Shown: positions 16,361-23,974 of the stretch, in pieces
How the letters are laid out: each line of letters opens with the position of its first letter
How positions within the stretch are numbered: position 1 is the first letter of the stretch
Virus record (IMG/VR): IMGVR_UViG_3300048919_000063
Coordinates: 1 to 26,263 of that record
DNA from: a virus
Direction: 5' to 3' (one strand)
DNA: 26,263 nucleotides
Position numbers and translations under genes: made by a program
Notes under the pieces: generated by a model
The model's input: the letters and a program-made list of their open reading frames with translations, nothing else
What the model was told of the DNA's origin: nothing
Database searches by the model: none

Positions 16361-16971
16361 GCGAGAAGCTGCGAGAGGTCCGACTTTATGGCTGGCTCGG
16401 CACCCAGTTCGGTCGCGTCCACCGCTTGGCGGTTCGGAATGCAGCCGAGGCCGTTCGAGCGTTGTGCGTCGTGCTGCCGGGCTTCGAAAAGGCGCTTACC
16501 GATAGCGAGGTGCGGGGCGTGCGGTATGCCTGCTTTGTTGGAAAGCGGAATATCGGAACCGATGATCTCCACCAGCCATGTGGAGACGATGCGATCCGGA
16601 TTGCCCCTGTTCCTGCCGGGGCAAAGAATGGCGGCTTGTTTCAAGTGGTCTTGGGTGCCGCGCTGATTGTCGCGTCCTTTTATCTACCGCCAGCGATGGG
16701 GCTTGCAGCTCTGGGTTCTAAAACAGCGGTTGTTGCGCCGATGATGTTCGGTATGGGCGTGTCAATGGCAATGGGAGGCGTTGTGCAGTTGCTCTCTCCG
16801 CAGCAGCGAGGGCTTAGCACGCGAGATAGTCCGGATAACGGCGCTTCGTACAGCTTCAATGGCCCGGTCAACACGAGCGCGCAGGGAAACCCTGTGCCGG
16901 TGCTGTATGGCCGGATGATTGTGGGAAGCGCGGTGATATCGGCAGGGATTTACGCAGAGGATCAAGTATGA
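16357..16971 (+). CDS. Tail assembly protein I-like
   Basis: A 204-residue protein. The first about 85 residues form a ubiquitin-like beta-grasp region (VRLYGWLGTQFGRVHRLAV to IRIAPVPAG), as in lambda gpI. A hydrophobic stretch follows (about 93-145, VVLGAALIVASFYLPPAMGLAALG and MMFGMGVSMAMGGVVQLL), then a C-terminal part with YSFNGPVNTSAQGNPVPVLYG and MIVGSAVISAG, which is typical of the family. It is needed for tail tip assembly but is probably not in the finished virion. ATGA overlaps join it to K and J. Confidence 0.93.
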   Translation: MSEKLREVRLYGWLGTQFGRVHRLAVRNAAEAVRALCVVLPGFEKALTDSEVRGVRYACFVGKRNIGTDDLHQPCGDDAIRIAPVPAGAKNGGLFQVVLGAALIVASFYLPPAMGLAALGSKTAVVAPMMFGMGVSMAMGGVVQLLSPQQRGLSTRDSPDNGASYSFNGPVNTSAQGNPVPVLYGRMIVGSAVISAGIYAEDQV

Positions 16972-19900
16972 CGTTGCCAAATTATCGAGCCAACAGGGCG
17001 CCTTCGGGCGCCTTGTTTGTTTCCGGGGGCGCGCGAGGCGACAGACTGCCCGTAGTTGGCTTTGGTGGCGGAAAGAGCGGGGGAGGGGGGCGCAGCCCCA
17101 AAGAGTCGCCAGATAGCCTTCACAGTACCGCATACGCCCGCATTATTGACCTGATCTCTGAGGGTGAGGTGTACGGACCAACGCATGGTCTGAGCGGCGC
17201 TTTGCGCGACGTGTACCTGGATGGGACACCGATCGCCAACGAAGACGGTTCGCTCAATTTCCAAAATGTGCAGGCCGACTTCCGAACAGGGACGCAGACC
17301 CAAGACCCTCTGCCGGGCTTTCCCGCATCGGAGATCACCTCCGCGGCAAATGTGGAGTTGACGGTGACGATGCCCTGGGTTCGGTCTTTCACCAACACTC
17401 AGCTCTCCGCTATCCGCCTGACGCTCGCTGTGAACGGGCTGTCGCAAGCAAATACCAGCAATGGCGATATCAACGGATATCGGGTCGACTACCGCATCGA
17501 GGTCAGCACTGACGGGGGCGCCTACCAACTGGCGTTGGCGAGCGCCTTCGACGGCAAGACCACGCAACGATACGCTCGGTCGCATCGTGTCGACCTGCCG
17601 GCCGCCCGCACCGGTTGGTCTCTCCGTGTCGTACGGCTCACCGCGAACGCGTCGAGCAGCACAATCAACGACCGCACGTTCGTTGATGCCTTTACGGAAG
17701 TAATTGACGCGAAGCTCCGCTACCCAATGTCGGCGGTGGTGGGTATCAAGGTCGACGCCTCGCAGTTTCAGAGTATCCCGACGCGCTCTTATGACTGGAA
17801 AGGCCGAATTATTCGGGTGCCGTCTAACTATGACGCTGAAACCCGTGCGTACAGCGGCACGTGGGATGGCACTTTCAAGTTGGCCTGGACGGATAACCCG
17901 GCTTGGATCTTCTATGACCTGGTCAGCAATGACCGCTACGGCTTGGGGCAGCGAATTCCCGCCGGCTGGTTGGACAAGTGGGGGCTGTATCAGATCGCGC
18001 GCTATTGCGATGAATTGGTGCCCGACGGCTTCGGCGGTCAAGAGCCGCGATTTACCTGTAACGTCTACCTGCAGACCGCCGCGGATGCGTACCGCGTGCT
18101 TCAGGATCTTGCTTCGACGTTTCGGGGCATGGCGTATTGGGCCAGTGGGTCGGTGGTTGCAGTGGCCGATATGCCCGGAGATCCCGTTTACACGTTCACT
18201 TCGGGGAACGTCATTGGAAACCGCTTCAACTATGTAGGGTCGGCGCTTAACACGCGCTTCACCGTCGCACTGGTTTCCTGGAACGACCTGTCGGACATGG
18301 GCCGGCAGAAGGTTGAATACGTTGAGGATCGTCAGGCGCTCGCCCGCTATGGGTTGAATCAAGTGGAGGTGACTGCGTTCGGGTGTACGTCTCGTGCACA
18401 GGCAAACCGTGTGGGAAAGTGGCTTTTGCTGACTTCGCGGATGGAGACGCGCTCGGTGTCCTTCTCGGTTGGTCTGGACGCCTGCCGCGTTCGTCCCGGC
18501 AGCATATTCCGCGTAGCGGACCAGCATCTGGCAGGACGTCGGATCGGTGGCCGTATTCGCACTGCGACAGCTACCGCAGTGACGGTCGACGCCGAACTTG
18601 GCGTGCGTCCTGGTGATCGCCTGACGGTGAACTTGCCAAGCGGCGTATCGGAAACTCGGATTATCAGCACAGCGGTGGGGCAGGGCCTGACGGCTGACAT
18701 GACGACCTTTACCGTGGACTCTACCGAGTTGACTGCGGACATGGTGGGGTTGCCCGGCACCGTTCTTATTTTGACGGTGACGGCGCCGTTTTCCGAGGTA
18801 CCAGAAGCGGAGTGCGTCTGGACCCTTGAGTCGGAAGACCTGTCCGCGCAACGGTTTCGTGTCCTGAAGATTCGGCGCACCGGTGGGTTGACGGCAGAGA
18901 TTGCCGCCATTCAGCACGAACCGGGCAAGTTTGAGAATGTGGATTTTGGAACGCGCTTGGATCCGGCTCCGATCACGGTCATTCCCCCCGGTATTCAGCC
19001 GCCTCCTTCTGATGTAACGATCACGTCCTATTCCGTGATCGATCAGGGTTACGCGAGTCACACGGCTGTTTTCTCCTGGAAGCCCGCGGCGAGTGCTGTG
19101 GCATATGAGGTGCAGTGGAGGCGTGATAACTCGGAATGGGTCAACCTCCCCCGAACGGGTTCTACCAGCATTGAGGTGCCCAACATCTATGCCGGCGGTT
19201 TCCTGTGCCGTGTTCGGGCATTGAACGCGCTGGATATCGCGTCGATCTGGGCGTCGTCTACGTTGACCCAGCTGGACGGCATTTTGGCGCCGCCGCCTGC
19301 GGTCACCAGCCTTACGGCTACGGCGCTGGTCTTCGCTATCCGGTTGAAGTGGGGGCTGCCCACTTCCCCGTCGATCATTGAACGCACCGAGATTTGGTAT
19401 AGCCAGACCCCGGCGTTCACGACCGCACAAAAGCTGGGCGACTTCGCGTTCCCGCAGGACACCACCACGCTGATGGGGCTTTCCGCCGGCGCGCGGCTGT
19501 ACTTCTGGGCAATTCTGCGTGATCGCAATGGGGTGGCGGGCGAGCGTTACCCGGCCGGTAACGGCGTGCTTGGGCAATCCAGTTCTGACGCTTCGGAAAT
19601 CTTGGATTATCTGAACGGGAAGATCACCTCCACTCAGCTGGCGAAAGACTTGCTTGCACCTATCCAAGAAATCCCCGGTTTGAAGACGACTGTTCAGGAG
19701 GTCGATGGGAAGGTGAACACTCTTGGCACGGCGCTCAATTTGGAACGGGAGGAGCGTATCGAACAGGGCGAGGCATTCTCTCGGGAGGTCAGCACTGTTG
19801 GCGCCACTGCTACTGCGGCGAAGGCCACAGCAGGCCAGGCTTTGGACAAGGCAAACGCGACTGAGGGAGAGGTAGAAACTATCAGCGCCGTGGTGGAAGA

Positions 19901-20357
19901 GACAAAGACTGCCATTGCCAAGACCAATGGTTATCTTGAAGCGACTTGGTCGGTCAAAGCGCAGATGTCGAGTGGTGGCAAGTACTACATGGCCGGCATT
20001 GCTCTGGGAGTTGACAACAGTTCCGGGGTTGCGGAATCCAAAGTGCTTGTTGCTGCCGACCTCTTCGCGGTCATGCATCCGAACGGCACTGACGTGGTTT
20101 CGCCTTTCGTGATAACGGGCGGCCAAGTGTTCATGAGCGATGCATTCATCGGCAATGGCTCGATTACCAACGCGAAGATCGGCAGCTACATCCAGTCCGA
20201 CAACTATCAGCCGGGCGTTTCTGGTTGGCGCATCGACAAGACCGGGACATTTGAGATCAACGGCAGCAACGGTGGGGGGCGCTTGCTGATATCGCCTGGA
20301 TTGATGCGCGTGTACGACGGAAACGGCGTGCTGCGCGTTCGTGTGGGGAACTGGTAA
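16968..20357 (+). CDS. Host specificity / central tail tip protein J-like
   Basis: The 1129-residue protein forms the tail tip hub and usually touches the host receptor. The Gly-rich N-terminus leads to the typical TAYARIIDLISEGEVYGPTHG (about 54-73). A baseplate-hub core with WTDNPAWIFYDLVSNDRYGLG and YCDELVPDG lies near 305-355, and a tail_3-like region continues to about 480. Two fibronectin III-like domains span about 677-767 and 772-864. Coiled segments run 884-984. A DUF1983-like C-terminal domain runs from about 983 to 1090 (LEATWSVKAQ, ADLFAVMHPNG, PFVITGGQVFMSDAFIGNGSI), ending in a short beta segment. The last about 60 residues are the likely strain-variable tip. Stop overlaps the next ATG (TAATG). 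Confidence 0.96.
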   Translation: MTLPNYRANRAPSGALFVSGGARGDRLPVVGFGGGKSGGGGRSPKESPDSLHSTAYARIIDLISEGEVYGPTHGLSGALRDVYLDGTPIANEDGSLNFQNVQADFRTGTQTQDPLPGFPASEITSAANVELTVTMPWVRSFTNTQLSAIRLTLAVNGLSQANTSNGDINGYRVDYRIEVSTDGGAYQLALASAFDGKTTQRYARSHRVDLPAARTGWSLRVVRLTANASSSTINDRTFVDAFTEVIDAKLRYPMSAVVGIKVDASQFQSIPTRSYDWKGRIIRVPSNYDAETRAYSGTWDGTFKLAWTDNPAWIFYDLVSNDRYGLGQRIPAGWLDKWGLYQIARYCDELVPDGFGGQEPRFTCNVYLQTAADAYRVLQDLASTFRGMAYWASGSVVAVADMPGDPVYTFTSGNVIGNRFNYVGSALNTRFTVALVSWNDLSDMGRQKVEYVEDRQALARYGLNQVEVTAFGCTSRAQANRVGKWLLLTSRMETRSVSFSVGLDACRVRPGSIFRVADQHLAGRRIGGRIRTATATAVTVDAELGVRPGDRLTVNLPSGVSETRIISTAVGQGLTADMTTFTVDSTELTADMVGLPGTVLILTVTAPFSEVPEAECVWTLESEDLSAQRFRVLKIRRTGGLTAEIAAIQHEPGKFENVDFGTRLDPAPITVIPPGIQPPPSDVTITSYSVIDQGYASHTAVFSWKPAASAVAYEVQWRRDNSEWVNLPRTGSTSIEVPNIYAGGFLCRVRALNALDIASIWASSTLTQLDGILAPPPAVTSLTATALVFAIRLKWGLPTSPSIIERTEIWYSQTPAFTTAQKLGDFAFPQDTTTLMGLSAGARLYFWAILRDRNGVAGERYPAGNGVLGQSSSDASEILDYLNGKITSTQLAKDLLAPIQEIPGLKTTVQEVDGKVNTLGTALNLEREERIEQGEAFSREVSTVGATATAAKATAGQALDKANATEGEVETISAVVEETKTAIAKTNGYLEATWSVKAQMSSGGKYYMAGIALGVDNSSGVAESKVLVAADLFAVMHPNGTDVVSPFVITGGQVFMSDAFIGNGSITNAKIGSYIQSDNYQPGVSGWRIDKTGTFEINGSNGGGRLLISPGLMRVYDGNGVLRVRVGNW

Positions 20358-20662
20358 TGCCGAGTGGAATCGAGACCTTCGATGCTCAGGGGCGCCTCAG
20401 GTGCAGCATTACGGACCGGATGGGGAGGCTGGCGACGTACGCGGACCTGGGAGGCTATTACCAGACGTGGTCTTACACGATTCCGGCCGGCGTGGAGTTT
20501 GACGAGATCATTCCATCCGCTTTGATGGTCTATGGACCAGGGTCGATGTGGGGCTATGCCCCGCCCGAAATAATAGTGTCGGGGCGAACTGTCACGTTTC
20601 GCACCTCGCCCTTGACGTTCCTTCCTGCCGCCACCTGGCGGTGCTTCATCGTTGTGAGGTGA
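20357..20662 (+). CDS. Small tail-tip accessory protein (unknown)
   Basis: A 101-residue protein translated by TAATG coupling from J. It begins MPSGIETFDAQGRLRCSITDRMGRLATYADLG and then has alternating beta-like segments (TWSYTIPAGVEFDEI, PEIIVSGRTVTFRTSPLTF, WRCFIVVR). No enzymatic motif is seen. The first 12 bases of the gene are identical to those of the next gene, suggesting a common origin. Position after J suggests a virion or adhesion accessory protein. Confidence 0.75.
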   Translation: MPSGIETFDAQGRLRCSITDRMGRLATYADLGGYYQTWSYTIPAGVEFDEIIPSALMVYGPGSMWGYAPPEIIVSGRTVTFRTSPLTFLPAATWRCFIVVR

Positions 20663-20663
20663 T

Positions 20664-21296
20664 ATGCCGAGTGGACTCTATGTCAAGGGTGAACTGGGCC
20701 AAGTGCAGATTGACGAGAACTATCGAAACGTCGCACTGATGACCTCCGGGTCAGTGGCTCTTCCGGGCCAGTTTGGGGAGGTTGTCGTTACGGTCCCCGC
20801 GTCGATCGCCATGGTGGCATTCAGGTGCGAAAAATGGATTTACGTCCATGAGACGCAACTTGGGGGCGGACTGTTGCGCTACTTCATCCGCAACGGAGAG
20901 CCTGGCGCGGGCGCACCGGTGCAGTTCTACGGATTTGGGGTGCCGGCTGGCGGCGGGACCAGTGGTATCGAAGTCATGGATGCCGCGGGTCAGCAGGTGT
21001 TCCATTCGGATTTCTCGTACTGGAACTACCACGCCATCCTAAATTCGCAAGGGGTGAATGAAATCGACTATACGGCGCCCTTTGCACCACTCGTCGTGCA
21101 GCTTGGGCAATCCACTTATGTGGAAATGTATAGCGAGGCCGATGCGTACTTTTCGACAACCTACTTTCGCACAGTCGGAAATAGGACGCAGACCTGGAAC
21201 GCAGGAGGGGTTAGCGCCGGCAACTATCCCGGGAACTACACCTTTGGTGAAAATGGCGCGCGCCTTCTGCTCCTCGATCCCCGTCGCATTTACTGA
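20664..21296 (+). CDS. Tail-tip accessory / putative receptor-interacting protein (unknown)
   Basis: A 210-residue protein starting MPSGLYVKGELGQVQIDENYRNVALMTSG, a form seen in DUF6453-like small proteins encoded after J in lambdoid phages (tentative). The body is beta-rich, with AMVAFRCEKWIYVHE, GAPVQFYGFGVPAGGGTSGIEV and a Tyr/Asn/Gly-rich C-terminal part (TQTWNAGGVSAGNYPGNYTFGENGARLLLLD). It starts one base after the previous gene, with GAGGT three bases before the ATG. It is the last gene before a terminator, so it closes the tail module. The function is inferred only from position. Confidence 0.72.
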   Translation: MPSGLYVKGELGQVQIDENYRNVALMTSGSVALPGQFGEVVVTVPASIAMVAFRCEKWIYVHETQLGGGLLRYFIRNGEPGAGAPVQFYGFGVPAGGGTSGIEVMDAAGQQVFHSDFSYWNYHAILNSQGVNEIDYTAPFAPLVVQLGQSTYVEMYSEADAYFSTTYFRTVGNRTQTWNAGGVSAGNYPGNYTFGENGARLLLLDPRRIY

Positions 21297-21311
21297 GTTA
21301 CTAAACCACAG

Positions 21312-21333
21312 CCCGCAGCAGCGGGTTTTTTTT
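21312..21333 (+). terminator. Intrinsic terminator between tail and lysis genes
   Basis: CCCGC (21312-21316) pairs with GCGGG (21321-21325) across an AGCA loop, followed by eight T residues. This is a clear rho-independent terminator shape on the + strand. It lies 16 bases after the last tail gene and ends 20 bases before the holin ATG, so lysis genes may be expressed by read-through or by antitermination. Confidence 0.85.
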
Positions 21334-21353
21334 CGTCAATACGGGAGGCAATC

Positions 21354-21827
21354 ATGCGCACCGTCTACAGGAGCAGTGCAACTATGGAACCAGGTTCTAC
21401 GGGGCTGGGAGGCCTCGCGGCTTTGAAAGTCGCGATGGCGTATGGCGTGCCGGCGGCGGTGGCAGCCATGCTGGGCTTGCTGATCATGCCGCCGCGTTCT
21501 GCGCGCGAGTTCACCGTCCGCACGATTTCGACGGTTGCCTGCTCGTTCATGTTCGGGCCGGCGCTTGCCGCGGGTGTCATCGCGTGGAAGCCGGGGCTGA
21601 TGGACGCAATGATCTGGCTGTCACAGCACGGCGCCGGCACTGATGACGCGTTGCTAGCGAAGTTCTACGTGTTGGGGCCGAGCATGCTGTTGGCCGGCTT
21701 GCCCGCGTGGTGGGTGCTGGGGGCGTATATGCGATGGATGGCAAGCATGCGCCAGAAGGGGCTGCTTGAATGGCTCGCCGAGGTGCGCGCGAAGATTCTC
21801 GGCGTGCGACCTGGTGGGGAGGGGTGA
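21354..21827 (+). CDS. Putative holin (three membrane segments)
   Basis: A 157-residue integral membrane protein that begins the lysis cassette. Predicted membrane segments by eye: about 26-45, 57-78 and 105-125, with a basic and amphipathic C-terminus (MRQKGLLEWLAEVRAKIL). The GGGAGG ribosome site 5 bases before the ATG supports the 21354 start. A second in-frame ATG at 21384 would remove ten residues including Arg2 and Arg6, echoing dual-start holins. It is immediately followed by the endolysin, as expected of a holin, but no named holin family was recognised. Confidence 0.7.
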   Translation: MRTVYRSSATMEPGSTGLGGLAALKVAMAYGVPAAVAAMLGLLIMPPRSAREFTVRTISTVACSFMFGPALAAGVIAWKPGLMDAMIWLSQHGAGTDDALLAKFYVLGPSMLLAGLPAWWVLGAYMRWMASMRQKGLLEWLAEVRAKILGVRPGGEG

Positions 21828-21829
21828 TT

Positions 21830-22324
21830 GTGGATCTGAAGACTGTTATCGAGGCCGCAATCAAGCCGGCGCTGACGTTCTTGCCGTCCAAGATGGACAC
21901 GCCGGAGGCGAGCGTCATGTTGCTGGCGATTGGCTTGCAGGAAAGCCGCTTCGTCCATCGCCGGCAGATCGGCGGCCCGGCGCGCGGGTTTTGGCAGTTT
22001 GAGCGAGGCGGGGGCGTGCGCGGGGTATTGACGCACCCTGCCAGCCGTGACCATGCGTATCGGCTTTGCGGCGGCCGGGGCGTCGAGCCGGTCGCTGCTG
22101 CGGTTTATCCCGCGCTGGAACAGGACGACGTGCTGGCAGCGGGGTTCGCGCGGTTGCTTCTGTGGACGGATGCCAATCGCCTGCCAGCTATCGGTGACGT
22201 TCAGGGCGGGTGGAATATCTACGCCCGTACCTGGCGGCCGGGCAAGCCGCACCCTCAGACCTGGCCAGCGCTTTACGCGCAAGCCGTTGCCGTGGCGGGA
22301 GGCGATCATGTTGGCCTGGCTTGA
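21830..22324 (+). CDS. Endolysin, lysozyme/transglycosylase-like
   Basis: A 164-residue protein from a GTG at 21830, chosen because GGAGG lies 7 bases upstream and the holin stops at 21827; the frame is open further upstream (to an ATG at 21770) but overlaps the holin. A lysozyme-like core is visible: LLAIGLQESRF with E38 as probable catalytic acid, then HRRQIGGPARGFWQFERGGGV, as in phage lytic enzymes of the transglycosylase/lysozyme superfamily. No signal peptide or SAR segment is seen, so export should depend on the holin. The end overlaps the Rz gene by 17 bases. Confidence 0.82.
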   Translation: MDLKTVIEAAIKPALTFLPSKMDTPEASVMLLAIGLQESRFVHRRQIGGPARGFWQFERGGGVRGVLTHPASRDHAYRLCGGRGVEPVAAAVYPALEQDDVLAAGFARLLLWTDANRLPAIGDVQGGWNIYARTWRPGKPHPQTWPALYAQAVAVAGGDHVGLA

Positions 22325-22574
22325 GCGCGCCAAGGGCGTGCTATTGCTGATTGGCCTGGCGCTGGCAGCGCTGGTCAGTGTGTTCTATCGGGGGCGCGCT
22401 ACGGGTCGTCGGGACGAGCGGCAGGAGCGGGCAGAGCAAATCAACGAGCAGGCGGCGGACGCCCGCAAGGAGGCACGCGATGTGCTGCTGGAAACGGCCC
22501 GTATGGGCGATGACGCTATTGCTGATGAGCTTAAGCGTGAATGGGTGCGTGGCGCCGGCCCGGGTCGGCGTTGA
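22308..22574 (+). CDS. Rz: Inner-membrane spanin Rz-like
   Basis: An 88-residue type II membrane protein. A membrane segment covers about residues 9-27 (KGVLLLIGLALAALVSVFY), followed by a charged, coiled-coil periplasmic part (RRDERQERAEQINEQAADARKEARDVLLETARMGDD). It is short compared with lambda Rz (153 residues) but matches small i-spanins. The preceding gene is the endolysin, and an o-spanin is embedded in another frame, which confirms the role. GGGAGG lies 5 bases upstream of the ATG. Confidence 0.85.
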   Translation: MLAWLERAKGVLLLIGLALAALVSVFYRGRATGRRDERQERAEQINEQAADARKEARDVLLETARMGDDAIADELKREWVRGAGPGRR

Positions 22575-22698
22575 ATACTGCGACCATGCAAGACCGGTAT
22601 ATTTCGCCGATGCAGGCCAGGTCGACGCCACGCCCGCCGATATTCGTCGGCAGATCCGGGATGGGAACGAAACCTGGCGTGCGCTATGTGACCGCTAG
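22480..22698 (+). CDS. Rz1: Outer-membrane spanin Rz1-like lipoprotein, overlapping Rz
   Basis: A 72-residue lipoprotein in the -1/+2 frame relative to Rz. The start at 22480 is chosen because AAGGAGG lies 6 bases upstream; it gives a signal sequence MCCWKRPVWAMTLLLMSLSVNG with a lipobox ending VNG-C23. Starts at 22510 or 22525 would leave too short a signal. The mature part ends in the usual small o-spanin pattern (EYCDHARPVYFADAGQVD, then HNETW-like GNETWRALC). Ninety-five bases overlap the Rz gene. With Rz it would fuse inner and outer membranes at the end of lysis. Confidence 0.85.
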   Translation: MCCWKRPVWAMTLLLMSLSVNGCVAPARVGVEYCDHARPVYFADAGQVDATPADIRRQIRDGNETWRALCDR

Positions 22699-22731
22699 TC
22701 AGGCGCCCCGGTTGGCGGCAAGCGAGGTCAG

Positions 22732-22737
22732 TACAAT
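22732..22737 (+). promoter_or_regulatory. Possible -10 box for the four-HTH gene
   Basis: TACAAT (5 of 6 to TATAAT) ends 6 bases before the ATG at 22744, so transcription could begin at or next to the start codon and give a leaderless mRNA. A -35 is weak: TTGGCG at 22712-22717 gives a 14-base spacer, shorter than ideal. No Shine-Dalgarno is seen before this ATG, which fits. Confidence 0.35.
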
Positions 22738-22743
22738 ATTCTG

Positions 22744-23364
22744 ATGAGCATAGAATCCCACCGCCGAGGACGGCGGCCGTCTGCAAGCGGTTTTCGGGTG
22801 GACCAGGTCCGCGCGGAGATTTCACGCGTTGCTGGGCGTGCTTCGGACAAGGAGGTCGCAGCAGAGTTCGGAGTGTTTGCGCGCGACGTGGCTGCCCTAC
22901 GCAGGCAACTGGGGATTCCTGCGTACAGCGCTAGGAACTGGACTGAAATTGATAAGCTACTGGGCACGCGACCAGATACGGTGATCGGGGTACGCTTCGG
23001 TTTGGCGGAGTCTAGTGTCCGCGCTAGGCGCGCGCGGCTAGGCATTGCGTCGTTTCACCAGCAGCGCGCGCAATGGTCCAGAGAAATAGACGAGGTTCTG
23101 GCCGGGCCACTGACAGACCAAGAAATCGCAACCGCTCACGGGTTGGCTGAGCAACGAGTCCATGACCGGCGCGAATTTCTCGGAGTTGGACATGGCGGGG
23201 ACTGGAAGTCTCTGCCTTGGACGCCGAGCATGGACGCCGCCCTCGGTCAGATGCCGGACGACGAAGCAGCGCAACGCCTTGGGCTGTGCCGCCGAGCAAT
23301 TCGACGGCGGCGACGCATCTTAGGCGTCAAGGCTTACAGGCCTGTGAGCGACGGCACTTCTTGA
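22744..23364 (+). CDS. Protein of four helix-turn-helix-like repeats (unknown role)
   Basis: A 206-residue, Arg-rich protein. Four repeats of about 40 residues are visible: about 20-61, 66-104, 111-149 and 159-198. The shared pattern is W-[TS]-x-x-[IM]-D-x-x-L-G at the start, D-x-x-[IAV]-A in the middle, then G-L-x-x-x-x-[VI]-x-x-R-R-x-x-L-G-[VI]. Each ends like a DNA-recognition helix (SVRARRARLG, RVHDRREFLG, AIRRRRRILG). It is probably a DNA-binding protein reading several adjacent half-sites. It sits after the lysis genes as a moron-type gene, and its 3' end overlaps the convergent protease gene by 31 bases. I do not recognise a named family. Confidence 0.75.
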   Translation: MSIESHRRGRRPSASGFRVDQVRAEISRVAGRASDKEVAAEFGVFARDVAALRRQLGIPAYSARNWTEIDKLLGTRPDTVIGVRFGLAESSVRARRARLGIASFHQQRAQWSREIDEVLAGPLTDQEIATAHGLAEQRVHDRREFLGVGHGGDWKSLPWTPSMDAALGQMPDDEAAQRLGLCRRAIRRRRRILGVKAYRPVSDGTS

Positions 23365-23945
23365 ATTGCCAGGCTCCACGCTGCCTGAAGGACGTTGTAG
23401 GGTATTAGCACGCTTCCCTGAAGTCCATGCTCAGGAGAATCGGTGTAGCCCTTGGTAATGCCGATAGCTTTCCCGTCCGATACTCGGAACACAGGACCGC
23501 CAGACATTCCCGCAAGCGTCTTTCCGGACTGGACGAGGAATTGGCCGCCACCGTCACAAATCGCAATTGAGACGGAATCGAGCTTTCCATAGATCGCTTG
23601 CGGCTCAATCTTGGCGTATGCCCCGCGGCCGATGATGGCAGAACCGACAGCTACAACGCCTTCGCCTAGTTCGGGGGTTGCCCAGGCCAGCGGTGTGCCG
23701 CGCGCGGCAAAAAACTTGATGTCGGCGCACGGCACCTCGTAAATCTTGGACCGAGTGGGCACATGGGCCACCGTCACGCCGACAGCGGCATTCCATTGGG
23801 CATATGAACCCAGCTTCCCGTCTTTGATGCTGGCGGTGTCACCATAACGCCAATTGCCCAGAGTCTTCGGCCCAAAGTCGGCCGCGCCCGCGGTTAGGGG
23901 GGTGATGATGGCACCGACAGCTAGCGCGAGGATTGCGTTTCTCAT
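23334..23945 (-). CDS. Secreted trypsin-like serine protease (prophage accessory)
   Basis: A 203-residue protein with a clear signal peptide (MRNAILALAVGAIITPLTAGA, cut near A21/A22). Motifs of the chymotrypsin/trypsin fold: TVAH with H61 as candidate catalytic His, ADIKFF with D75 as Asp, and AGMSGGPVF with S148 as nucleophile (GxSGGP). C73 and C130 could form a disulfide. It would act in the periplasm or outside the cell. It is not a virion-like gene: it is leftward, 29 bases after the 97-residue gene, and probably shares its SOS-type promoter. No good Shine-Dalgarno is seen; GATAAT lies 8 bases before the ATG. Likely a lysogenic conversion gene; the substrate is unknown. Confidence 0.8.
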   Translation of the reverse strand: MRNAILALAVGAIITPLTAGAADFGPKTLGNWRYGDTASIKDGKLGSYAQWNAAVGVTVAHVPTRSKIYEVPCADIKFFAARGTPLAWATPELGEGVVAVGSAIIGRGAYAKIEPQAIYGKLDSVSIAICDGGGQFLVQSGKTLAGMSGGPVFRVSDGKAIGITKGYTDSPEHGLQGSVLIPYNVLQAAWSLAIQEVPSLTGL

Positions 23946-23974
23946 GGTGATTTATTATCGCCCAAGAGTGGCAC

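Noticed and set aside
16962-20126. Very long open frame on the minus strand (about 1050 codons) opposite the J gene
   Set aside because: It mirrors the J coding sequence. High-GC genes with G/C third positions commonly leave an open antisense frame. Its translation is rich in Arg/His/Gln and has no recognisable domain, and J is unmistakable.
22712-22737. Full sigma-70 promoter TTGGCG/TACAAT
   Set aside because: The 14-base spacer is too short for confidence; only the -10 was kept, at low confidence.
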